Source: Gammaproteobacteria bacterium (GTDB lineage: Bacteria; Pseudomonadota; Gammaproteobacteria; SZUA-229). Taken from it: a DNA stretch of 5,439 bases. Positions 1-4,972 of the stretch are shown here, piece by piece. Location: the NCBI GenBank assembly GCA_011051475.1, contig DRLE01000027.1:1-5439 (forward strand), read 5' to 3'. Made by a program: the position numbers and the translations under genes. Below the pieces are notes generated by a model that saw only the letters and a list, made by a program, of their open reading frames with translations, had not been told where the DNA came from and did no database searches. Position 1 is the stretch's first letter. The number at the start of each line of letters is the position of its first letter.

Positions 1-340
1 CCTGAAGCTCGGCCTTAAGCAGGCAAAGCACCTCGTCGATGGCGTCACGCAAGGCCTGCAGATCATCTTCTGCAACATCGGTAGAGCCGGCGCGGCCGAC
101 CAGTTCGACTGTTTCGGCCCTTTCGGCAAGGCCGAAGGCGCCGATGGTGCCGCAGCTGCTTTTCAATTTATGCGCGCTGCTGAACAGGGTTTCGGCATCG
201 CGGGTTTTAATGGCGTTTTCAATGGCGTCGAGTTGCTGGGGCAGGCTATCGATGCTCAGGTTGACAAGATCGTGGAAACTCTCGCCCATCATTTCTTTCA
301 TTTCGGCAAAGGCTGCCGTGTCCATAGCGGGTTGTGACAT
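1..340 (-). CDS. Single-domain Hpt (histidine phosphotransfer) protein, C-terminus cut by window edge
   Basis: The minus strand reads open from an ATG at 340-338 to the window edge, giving 113 residues without a stop. The protein is predicted to be mostly helical. The Hpt signature AHKLKSSCGTIGA lies at about residues 56-68, and His57 is the expected phosphoryl-accepting residue (family pattern HxLKGxxxxxGA). Hpt proteins carry phosphate between receiver domains in multistep phosphorelays in the cytoplasm. No kinase or receiver domain is visible here, so the partner is unknown. An AGAGAG ribosome-binding site lies at 355-350, nine bases before the ATG, which supports this start. Free Hpt proteins are often only slightly longer than 113 residues, so little is probably missing, but this could also be the N-terminal part of a larger protein. 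It follows the 118-residue gene by 37 bases on the same strand and probably shares its transcript. The domain call is firm; the pathway is unknown. Confidence 0.85.
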   Translation of the reverse strand, partial: MSQPAMDTAAFAEMKEMMGESFHDLVNLSIDSLPQQLDAIENAIKTRDAETLFSSAHKLKSSCGTIGAFGLAERAETVELVGRAGSTDVAEDDLQALRDAIDEVLCLLKAELQ

Positions 341-377
341 AGGGTGTAACTCTCTATGCAATAAGCAGGGTGGTTAA

Positions 378-734
378 TTAGTCTTCGTAGAGGCGCGATT
401 GTGAATCACCGACCAGCACGGCTTCGGGCACGTTGTGCTTGAGGGTGGCGACGATTTCAACATAAATGCCGGGAATGGCCTTGAAGGAAACCCACAGGGT
501 GTTCAGTTTCATATCCACATTGGCGAATAGCACCTCGTTGTCATATTGCTTGAGGGCAAACTCGATATTGGCCAGCGTGTCTTTTATGTACTTTTCCGGG
601 CGGGTCTTGAGTTTGGGGATGATCATCAGCAGATCACTGACCGGTCCGCCATCGGGATCGCGAGTGGGGGCCAGTTTCCATAAAGGTTCCGCCGGGCAGT
701 AGTCCATGCTGAGCTTCAAGTCTTTATCATCCAT
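378..734 (-). CDS. Conserved-looking hypothetical protein, 118 residues, upstream of the Hpt gene
   Basis: This is a complete reading frame with an ATG at 734-732 and a TAA at 380-378. I do not recognise the family. The protein has no signal peptide or membrane segment and no run of low complexity. It appears to be a compact soluble alpha/beta protein: an N-terminal part rich in Pro and Asp (about residues 1-33), a hydrophobic strand LLMIIP near residues 35-40, an amphipathic helix around residues 46-64, then alternating hydrophobic strands (LWVSFKAIPGIYVEIVATL, about residues 80-98) and a short acidic tail. The ribosome-binding site is weak; an internal Met10 is an alternative start. Codon use looks ordinary for the region and opposite-strand frames are poorer, so I regard it as real. 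The 37-base gap to the Hpt gene suggests an operon and perhaps a role alongside the phosphorelay, but that is inference from position only. Confidence 0.72.
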   Translation of the reverse strand: MDDKDLKLSMDYCPAEPLWKLAPTRDPDGGPVSDLLMIIPKLKTRPEKYIKDTLANIEFALKQYDNEVLFANVDMKLNTLWVSFKAIPGIYVEIVATLKHNVPEAVLVGDSQSRLYED

Positions 735-771
735 AGCGCGCCTGCTGATTCGTCTTTTATACCTGTACTAA

Positions 772-777
772 ATAATA
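772..777 (-). promoter_or_regulatory. Weak candidate -10 element for the 118-residue/Hpt operon
   Basis: On the minus strand the hexamer TATTAT (one mismatch to TATAAT) sits 38 bases upstream of the ATG at 734. No convincing -35 hexamer is found at 16-18 bases. A second candidate, TATAAA, lies closer to the start. This is the only AT-rich stretch immediately upstream of the pair, so a promoter here is plausible but unproven. Confidence 0.22.
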
Positions 778-816
778 GCCCGAGACAGGGATAAAGGCGA
801 ATTTTTTTGGTATAAG

Positions 817-829
817 GGAACCGCTGATT
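817..829 (+). repeat. Left imperfect terminal inverted repeat of the candidate element
   Basis: This 13-base segment pairs with 1001-1013 at 10 of 13 positions, the six innermost bases CTGATT being identical. It begins directly after the TAAG at 813-816. Confidence 0.45.
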
Positions 830-831
830 TA

Positions 832-899
832 CGTTGATTTTGTCATCCTGAATGCAACGAAGTGGCGTCGAAGGATCTTATTACACTGTTTAATCAACG
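832..899. repeat. Inverted-repeat block with a widespread intergenic-repeat look
   Basis: The outer arms CGTTGATT (832-839) and AATCAACG (892-899) are exact reverse complements. Inside them ATCCT (845-849) faces AGGAT (872-876). The core, beginning GTCATCCTGAA and ending GAAGGATCT, resembles from memory a short repeat common between genes in many bacterial genomes (GTCATCCTGA...GAAGGATCT type). The middle here is longer and degenerate. As RNA it could fold into a hairpin with a large loop. I have not searched for other copies. Confidence 0.4.
854..871 (+). repeat. Internal inverted repeat arm, pairs with 969-986
   Basis: The segment matches the reverse complement of 969-986 at 14 of 18 positions, including nine consecutive bases AACGAAGTG (856-864 against 976-984). 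The arms sit 37 and 27 bases in from the two proposed element ends, as would be expected if both ends derive from one sub-terminal sequence. Confidence 0.5.
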
Positions 900-1000
900 G
901 GTTATGAAGCCTGAAGTTTTTTGGTAACTGCTCCTGCGTTACGCTAATACCGTCCATCCAGGGGCATATCGGCTTCACTTCGTTCCGCTAAAACTCCATT

Positions 1001-1013
1001 AATCAGAGCGTCC
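1001..1013 (-). repeat. Right imperfect terminal inverted repeat of the candidate element
   Basis: Read on the minus strand it gives GGACGCTCTGATT, the partner of 817-829. It is followed directly on the plus strand by TAAG at 1014-1017, matching the TAAG before the left end. Confidence 0.45.
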
Positions 1014-1055
1014 TAAGACAAGTCAGGAGTATACAGAGACAAAGCAGCAAGCCTG

Positions 1056-1718
1056 TTACAGGATATTCATAAGCCACTGTCGAATATGAATAATTTCCTC
1101 CATGCAAACCGAGTGCGCCATATCGTATTCATGCCATTCCACCTGCATGCCGCGGGCTTCGAGCAGCTCCATGCTTTTGTGGCCGTACTCGAAGGCGACG
1201 ACATCGTCCTGGCGGCCGTGCGCCATAAACACCGGTGTGTATCTGGCGGCATCGGAGAATTCATCGTCAAGCGTATCCGGCAGGGGCATATAGGTGGACA
1301 GTGCCATAATGCCGGCCAGGGTCTGCGGATAACGGCAGCCGCAGTGCAGGGCAATGGCGCCGCCCTGGGAAAAGCCGGCGACGACGATGCGCTCGGGGCT
1401 GATGCCTTTTTTTTCCTCAGCCTGGCAAAGTTGTTTTAAAATAGCCGAAGATTCACGGATACCGGCTTCATCTTCCTGCTCGACGATCGACAGGCTGCTG
1501 ACATCGTACCAGCCGGGCATGGGATAGCCCTGGTTAATGGTAATGGGCCGGATCGGTGCATTGGGAAAGACAAAACGGATGCCCATGTTTGCCGGTAGCT
1601 GCATCTGTTCGATAATGGGCACGAAGTCATTGCCGTCCGCTCCCAGGCCGTGCAGCCAGATAACCGCCGCGTCGGGCTGAGGATTTGTTTCAATAATAAT
1701 GGATTCAAGTTCTGACAT
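1056..1718 (-). CDS. Alpha/beta-hydrolase, carboxylesterase/phospholipase family
   Basis: The protein has 220 residues from the ATG at 1718-1716. It matches the family of Pseudomonas fluorescens carboxylesterase II and E. coli YpfH-type enzymes, cytosolic serine hydrolases that cleave short-chain carboxyl or acyl-thio esters (some members act on lysophospholipids). Visible motifs in order are WLHGLGADGNDF near residues 21-32 (oxyanion-hole loop), RFVFPNAPIRPITINQGYPMPGWYD (about 48-72), the nucleophile elbow GFSQGG with Ser117, HGRQDDVV with Asp171, and DMAHSV with His202. The triad is intact and its spacing equals my recollection of the P. fluorescens enzyme (Ser114/Asp168/His199). An upstream in-frame ATG at 1751 would add 11 residues (MPGQISRQQNI) that lack family resemblance, and a possible -10 at 1759-1754 would place transcription start inside that codon, so I prefer 1718; neither start has a strong ribosome-binding site. 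The true substrate cannot be told from sequence. Confidence 0.92.
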   Translation of the reverse strand: MSELESIIIETNPQPDAAVIWLHGLGADGNDFVPIIEQMQLPANMGIRFVFPNAPIRPITINQGYPMPGWYDVSSLSIVEQEDEAGIRESSAILKQLCQAEEKKGISPERIVVAGFSQGGAIALHCGCRYPQTLAGIMALSTYMPLPDTLDDEFSDAARYTPVFMAHGRQDDVVAFEYGHKSMELLEARGMQVEWHEYDMAHSVCMEEIIHIRQWLMNIL

Positions 1719-1751
1719 AATATTCTGCTGCCGTGAGATTTGTCCGGGCAT

Positions 1752-1798
1752 TTGTTATAGGGTAAGCACCTGGTGGATATTACATTAAAACATGAGGA
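1752..1798. promoter_or_regulatory. Divergent intergenic region between the esterase and lptM
   Basis: This short AT-rich gap must hold the control signals for the minus-strand esterase and probably for the plus-strand lptM-lysA genes. On the minus strand a -10-like TATAAC lies at 1759-1754. On the plus strand TATTAC lies at 1778-1783. Neither has a good -35 at the usual distance, so the region is better supported by the gene arrangement than by the hexamers. Confidence 0.35.
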
Positions 1799-1799
1799 G
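1794..1799 (+). promoter_or_regulatory. Shine-Dalgarno sequence GAGGAG of lptM
   Basis: A strong GAGGAG motif. It touches the GTG at 1799, which is too close for that codon to be a good start. It stands five bases before an in-frame CTG at 1805 and eleven bases before an in-frame TTG at 1811. It therefore argues that lptM translation begins a few codons inside the longest open frame. Confidence 0.6.
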
Positions 1800-1981
1800 T
1801 GGCCCTGCGCTTGCACCATCACATAAAACTTTTATTACTGTCGCTCGTGCTGTTGGTAACCGGCCCGGTGGCCTGTGGCATGCGTGGCGATCTTTACCTG
1901 CCACAAGAGCCGGCACAGGCAGAGCGGGCAGGGGGTGAGGCGCCAGCCGACGCAGAGCCTGCAAAAACCGATACAGAGTAG
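1799..1981 (+). CDS. lptM: LptM (YifL/LppL) small outer-membrane lipoprotein, LPS-translocon maturation factor
   Basis: The frame encodes up to 60 residues. It has a basic/His N-terminus, a hydrophobic stretch LLLLSLVLLV (about residues 11-20), Cys26 as the predicted lipidated residue, then CGMRGDLYLP, the hallmark of the family (CGxKGPLYxP), and an Ala/Glu/Pro-rich low-complexity tail. LptM binds the LptD/LptE outer-membrane LPS translocon and helps its correct disulphide assembly (established for the E. coli protein). The gene ends two bases before lysA and is presumably co-transcribed with it, the order seen in Pseudomonas. The start is uncertain: GTG 1799 overlaps the Shine-Dalgarno motif, so TTG 1811 (giving MHHHIKLLLL...) or CTG 1805 may be used. 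Odd points are Pro at -3 of the lipobox (PVAC instead of the usual Leu) and Asp replacing the Pro after the Gly of GPLY. Confidence 0.85.
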   Translation: MALRLHHHIKLLLLSLVLLVTGPVACGMRGDLYLPQEPAQAERAGGEAPADAEPAKTDTE

Positions 1982-1983
1982 TT

Positions 1984-3234
1984 ATGGATTATTTCACTTA
2001 CAAAAACGGCCGCCTGTTTGCGGAAGATGTGGATATAAATGCCGCGATCGATGAATGGGGCACGCCCTGTTATGTGTATTCACGCGCCACCCTGGAGCGC
2101 CACTGGAAAGCCTTTGATGCCGCCCTTGGCGAGCAGCCGCATCTGGTCTGTTACGCGGTCAAGGCCAATTCCAACCTGGCGGTGCTGAATGTACTGGCAA
2201 AGCTGGGCTCGGGTTTTGATATTGTCTCCCTCGGTGAGCTGGAGCGGGTACTGAAGGCCGGCGGCGAAGCCGGCAAGATCGTATTTTCCGGTGTTGGTAA
2301 AACCCGTGATGAAATGCGCCGTGCGCTGGAAGCCGGTATCCGCTGTTTCAATGTCGAGTCACAGGCCGAGCTGGTGCAGCTGGCAGCCGTTGCCGCCGAC
2401 ATGGGTGTGGTCGCGCCGGTGTCACTGCGGGTAAACCCCGATGTCGATGCCAAAACCCATCCCTATATCTCCACCGGGCTGAAAGACAACAAGTTCGGTA
2501 TTGCGATTGAAGATGCCCTGGACGCCTACCTGGACATTGCCGGTTCGGCGCACCTGAAAATCACCGGTATTGACTGCCATATCGGCTCGCAGCTCACCGA
2601 TGTCAGGCCCTTTGTCGATGCACTCGACCGGGTGCTGGCGCTGGTCGACCGTCTTGCGGCCGAAGGCATTGAACTGCAACACCTGGATCTGGGCGGCGGC
2701 CTGGGCATTCGCTATCAGGATGAGCATCCGCCACTGCCGGAAGAGCAAATGGAAGCCCTGCTGGGGCGTCTTGAAGGGCGCGATGTCGAGATTCTGGTCG
2801 AGCCGGGTCGGGCGATTGCCGGCAACGCCGGTATTCTGCTGACCGAAGTGCTGTACCTGAAAAGCAATGAAGAGAAAAACTTCGCCATCGTTGACGCCGC
2901 CATGAATGACCTGATGCGCCCGGCGCTGTATGGCGCCTGGCAGGCCATCGAACCGGTGGTGCAGGGCTCAAAAGCAGAGGAGAAGGTCTATGACGTGGTC
3001 GGCCCCATCTGCGAGACCGGCGATTTTCTCGGCAAGGAGCGTAAACTGGCCCTGTCGCAGGGCGACCGGCTGGCGGTGCGCTCTGCCGGCGCCTACGGCT
3101 TTACCATGAGCTCAAACTACAATTCACGTCCGCGCGCAGCCGAGATTATGGTCGATGGTGATCGCCACCAGGTCGTGCGCCAGCGTGAAACTATCGAGCA
3201 ACTGTTTGCCGGTGAATCGCTGTTTGGCGATTAG
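1984..3234 (+). CDS. lysA: Diaminopimelate decarboxylase LysA
   Basis: This 416-residue PLP enzyme of fold type III (alanine-racemase-like barrel, then C-terminal beta domain) removes CO2 from meso-2,6-diaminopimelate to give L-lysine, the last step of the DAP pathway, in the cytoplasm. The expected residues are all visible: CYAVKANSN with Lys60 as the Schiff-base lysine, CHIGSQ with His199, the phosphate-binding DLGGGLGI (about 235-242), EPGR (273-276) as substrate/cofactor contacts, CETGDFLG with Cys343 and Glu344 at the dimeric active site, and AGAYGFTMSSNYNSRPR with Tyr371. The length is normal for bacterial LysA (about 415-420). The ATG lies two bases after the lptM stop, which suggests translational coupling; its own ribosome-binding site is weak (AGAG region before the lptM stop). 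DapF, which makes its substrate, is encoded next. Nothing is missing. Confidence 0.98.
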   Translation: MDYFTYKNGRLFAEDVDINAAIDEWGTPCYVYSRATLERHWKAFDAALGEQPHLVCYAVKANSNLAVLNVLAKLGSGFDIVSLGELERVLKAGGEAGKIVFSGVGKTRDEMRRALEAGIRCFNVESQAELVQLAAVAADMGVVAPVSLRVNPDVDAKTHPYISTGLKDNKFGIAIEDALDAYLDIAGSAHLKITGIDCHIGSQLTDVRPFVDALDRVLALVDRLAAEGIELQHLDLGGGLGIRYQDEHPPLPEEQMEALLGRLEGRDVEILVEPGRAIAGNAGILLTEVLYLKSNEEKNFAIVDAAMNDLMRPALYGAWQAIEPVVQGSKAEEKVYDVVGPICETGDFLGKERKLALSQGDRLAVRSAGAYGFTMSSNYNSRPRAAEIMVDGDRHQVVRQRETIEQLFAGESLFGD

Positions 3235-3258
3235 GCGTACCACTCATCCGGCAGGCTG

Positions 3259-3294
3259 TTGCACCCATGCCCCCCGCCGCGGTATGCTCGCCCC
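3259..3294 (+). promoter_or_regulatory. Candidate dapF promoter that would give a leaderless mRNA
   Basis: TTGCAC (3259-3264) and TATGCT (3283-3288) are separated by 18 bases. The start ATG of dapF begins seven bases after TATGCT, about where sigma-70 transcription would begin. No Shine-Dalgarno motif precedes the ATG. The hexamer matches are only partial (TTG at -35; four of six at -10), so this is a hypothesis. Confidence 0.35.
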
Positions 3295-4149
3295 ATGAAT
3301 CTCGCGTTTACCAAAATGCACGGCCTGGGCAACGACTTTGTCGTTATCGATGCCGTTTCACAGTCCGTAGACCTGACGGCGGAGCAGATCCGCTTTCTTG
3401 CCGACCGTCATTTCGGCATCGGCTGCGACCAGCTGTTGCTGGTGGAAAAGCCGCGAAATCCGGCCGCCGAATTTCGCTACCGTATCTTTAATGCCGATGG
3501 CGGCGAGGTTGAGCAGTGCGGCAACGGCGCGCGCTGTTTTGCCATCTTTGTGCGTGAGCAGGGTCTGACCGAAAGCCATGTTATCCCGGTGGAAACGGCC
3601 GGCGGGCTTATCGAGCTGTGCGTGGAAACCGACGGAAAAAACGGTGAGCGGGTAACGGTCGATATGGGCATCCCCGACTTCGACCCTGCATCGCTGCCGT
3701 TTGTGGCCGATGACCCGGCGGAAAGACAGGCAAAAAGCTATAAACTTATGGTGAATGGCCGTGAATATGCTATAGGTGCAGTATCCATGGGCAATCCGCA
3801 CGCGGTGTTGCAGGTGGAGGACGTCGATACCGCCGATGTGGAAGGTCTGGGCGCAGCCATTGAAAGCCATGAGCGTTTCCCGCAGCGGGTCAATGTGGGC
3901 TTTATGCAGGTAGTCGATCGTGGCAGAATCCGTTTACGGGTTTACGAGCGCGGCGCGGGCGAAACCCTGGCCTGTGGCACCGGCGCCTGCGCGGCCGTTG
4001 CCGTCGGACGAGTACGCGGCCTGCTCGACGAGCAGGTAACCGTCAGCCTGCCGGGCGGCGAACTTGAAATCAAATGGCCGGGCGAAGGGCTGGACCTGCT
4101 GATGACGGGGCCGGCGACCACGGTCTTTCAGGGAACGATTAGCATATAA
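3295..4149 (+). CDS. dapF: Diaminopimelate epimerase DapF
   Basis: The protein has 284 residues from the ATG at 3295 (family about 275). It is a cofactor-independent epimerase that turns LL-diaminopimelate into meso-diaminopimelate, used both for peptidoglycan cross-links and by LysA. Motifs are FTKMHGLGNDFVVID at the N-terminus (residues 5-19), FNADGGEVEQCGNGARC with catalytic Cys75, MGNPHAV (about 165-171), VNVGFMQV (199-206), and GAGETLACGTGACAA with the second catalytic Cys227. The two cysteines form the base/acid pair across two similar alpha/beta halves. The open frame extends upstream to a TTG at 3259, but the 12 extra residues (MHPCPPPRYARP) are not family-like, and MNLAFTKMHG is the typical beginning, so 3295 is chosen. 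It lies 60 bases after lysA with no terminator seen between them. The ATG lacks a clear ribosome-binding site, discussed as a possible leaderless start. Confidence 0.97.
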   Translation: MNLAFTKMHGLGNDFVVIDAVSQSVDLTAEQIRFLADRHFGIGCDQLLLVEKPRNPAAEFRYRIFNADGGEVEQCGNGARCFAIFVREQGLTESHVIPVETAGGLIELCVETDGKNGERVTVDMGIPDFDPASLPFVADDPAERQAKSYKLMVNGREYAIGAVSMGNPHAVLQVEDVDTADVEGLGAAIESHERFPQRVNVGFMQVVDRGRIRLRVYERGAGETLACGTGACAAVAVGRVRGLLDEQVTVSLPGGELEIKWPGEGLDLLMTGPATTVFQGTISI

Positions 4150-4150
4150 T
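4145..4150 (+). promoter_or_regulatory. Perfect TATAAT -10 hexamer overlapping the dapF stop codon
   Basis: TATAAT spans the TAA stop of dapF (4147-4149) and lies about 75 bases before the DUF484 gene start. No good -35 is found at 16-18 bases and there is no extended TG motif. It could drive a separate DUF484-xerC transcript with a leader of roughly 68 bases, or be a chance match in AT-rich DNA. Confidence 0.38.
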
Positions 4151-4212
4151 TATGTGATGCCGGGCAGGGTCCGGGATCTAACGATAAAACAGCCCGTCAA
4201 TAATAATAAAAA

Positions 4213-4217
4213 AGAGG
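4213..4217 (+). promoter_or_regulatory. Shine-Dalgarno AGAGG that fixes the GTG start of the DUF484 gene
   Basis: AGAGG ends seven bases before the GTG at 4225, an ideal spacing. No ATG in this frame competes nearby, so the motif decides the start. Confidence 0.7.
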
Positions 4218-4224
4218 CAATAGC

Positions 4225-4962
4225 GTGAATAAAACCGAAGCAACCGCAGAAACACTCGAGAACAAGAATATCAGCAGCGAAAAAGAACAGCAGCTCGCCA
4301 ACGATCTGCAACTGATCAGCATGATCCGGGAGTCCCCGGATTTCCTCAAGCGTCATCCCGAACTCCTCAGCGTCATTGAAGTTCCGCACGAAAGCGGCCG
4401 GGCCATCTCGCTGATTGAACGCCAGGTAGCCGTGCTGCGCGAACAGGCAAGGCAGCAGGAGCAGCGCCTGTGTAACCTGATGGACGTGGCGCGCGATAAT
4501 GAGCGTCTGGCGCAGACCCGCCACAAGCTGGCCCTCAATCTGCTGTCGGCGCGCGACCTCGATGAAGTGGTCAGCATCGTGCTGGACACGCTGCGTAACG
4601 ACCTGTCGGCCGATTATGCCGTGGTGAAACTGTTCAGCGATAATGCCGAGCAACTGGAGCGATCGGCCGGCCTGTTTGCCCGCCGGGACGATGATGCGCT
4701 GAAACACTTTAAAACCCTGCTGGAACAGAAGAACACGCTTTGCGGCAATGCCAGCGACGAGCAGAAAGCCTTTCTGTTTGCGGACAATGCCGCGGAGATC
4801 AAATCGGCCGCGATTATTCCGCTGGTGGCCGGCGCCAACCTCGGCCTGATCGGCCTGGGCGCTGCCAGTAGTGCGCGTTTTCGCTCAAGCATGGGCACCG
4901 AGTTTCTTTCGCAGACCGGCGAGCTGATCAGCGCGGCACTGGCCGTGCATATGGAAGGCTGA
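4225..4962 (+). CDS. DUF484 family protein (YigA-like), GAF-related domain
   Basis: The protein has 245 residues from a GTG start with a good ribosome-binding site. The family signature is clear: SPDFLKRHPELL (about residues 37-48), VPHESGRAISLIERQVAVLREQ (about 53-74), then a charged helical stretch with coiled-coil character (about 64-95) and a C-terminal GAF-like alpha/beta domain (about 100-243). The N-terminal 20 residues are polar and poorly conserved in appearance. No signal peptide or membrane segment is present, so it should be cytoplasmic. The family has no firmly established biochemical role. It sits between dapF and xerC in many Gammaproteobacteria, and the GAF-like fold suggests small-ligand sensing or dimerisation, which is inference. 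It ends 10 bases before xerC, consistent with co-transcription. A long open frame on the opposite strand is a shadow. Confidence 0.92.
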   Translation: MNKTEATAETLENKNISSEKEQQLANDLQLISMIRESPDFLKRHPELLSVIEVPHESGRAISLIERQVAVLREQARQQEQRLCNLMDVARDNERLAQTRHKLALNLLSARDLDEVVSIVLDTLRNDLSADYAVVKLFSDNAEQLERSAGLFARRDDDALKHFKTLLEQKNTLCGNASDEQKAFLFADNAAEIKSAAIIPLVAGANLGLIGLGAASSARFRSSMGTEFLSQTGELISAALAVHMEG

Positions 4963-4972
4963 GACGTCTTCC

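Larger units (their letters stand above)
817..1013. mobile_element. Candidate MITE-like non-autonomous element (197 bases)
   Basis: The left end (817-829, GGAACCGCTGATT) and the reverse complement of the right end (1001-1013, GGACGCTCTGATT) agree at 10 of 13 positions. The tetranucleotide TAAG lies directly outside both ends (813-816 and 1014-1017), as expected of a target-site duplication. A second inverted pair lies further in (854-871 and 969-986, 14 of 18 positions). There is no transposase or any open frame inside, so if mobile it would need a transposase in trans. The boundaries were chosen after seeing the repeats, so chance is not excluded. The alternative is a dispersed intergenic repeat of the REP or palindromic type. 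The insertion-sequence family is not determined. Confidence 0.42.
735..1055. other. 321-base gene-free gap, largely occupied by a repeat-like element
   Basis: No reading frame with coding character, tRNA or rRNA is seen here. The left 80 bases are upstream DNA of the minus-strand pair at 378-734. Positions 813-1017 hold the candidate inverted-repeat element described separately. The right 40 bases follow the stop codon of the minus-strand esterase; no stem followed by a T-run in the right orientation is visible there, so I cannot place a rho-independent terminator. Confidence 0.7.

Noticed and set aside
39..377. Plus-strand open frame of 112 codons opposite the Hpt gene
   Set aside because: The minus-strand frame carries the full Hpt motif and a ribosome-binding site; the plus frame is Ser/Ala/Arg-rich and motif-free.
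1719..1751. Eleven-codon N-terminal extension of the esterase from the ATG at 1751
   Set aside because: The extra residues lack resemblance to the family start and would begin at or before a plausible transcription start; kept only as an alternative.
3259..3294. Twelve-codon TTG-initiated extension of DapF
   Set aside because: The Pro/Cys-rich extension is not found in the family; MNLAFTKMHG at 3295 is the standard beginning.
3358..3870. Open frame of 170 codons on the minus strand inside dapF
   Set aside because: Antisense to a certain gene with both catalytic motifs; the His/Arg-rich translation has no recognisable domain.
4150..4224. Possible terminator hairpin between dapF and the DUF484 gene
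   Set aside because: GCCGGGC and a later GCCCGTC pair imperfectly across a loop of about 30 bases, and the following AT-rich run is made of A and not T on the transcript, so it does not look like a rho-independent terminator.
4150..4707. Open frame of 185 codons on the minus strand inside the DUF484 gene
   Set aside because: It lies antisense to a well-supported gene, its translation shows no family motif, and it is the kind of shadow frame common in GC-rich coding DNA.
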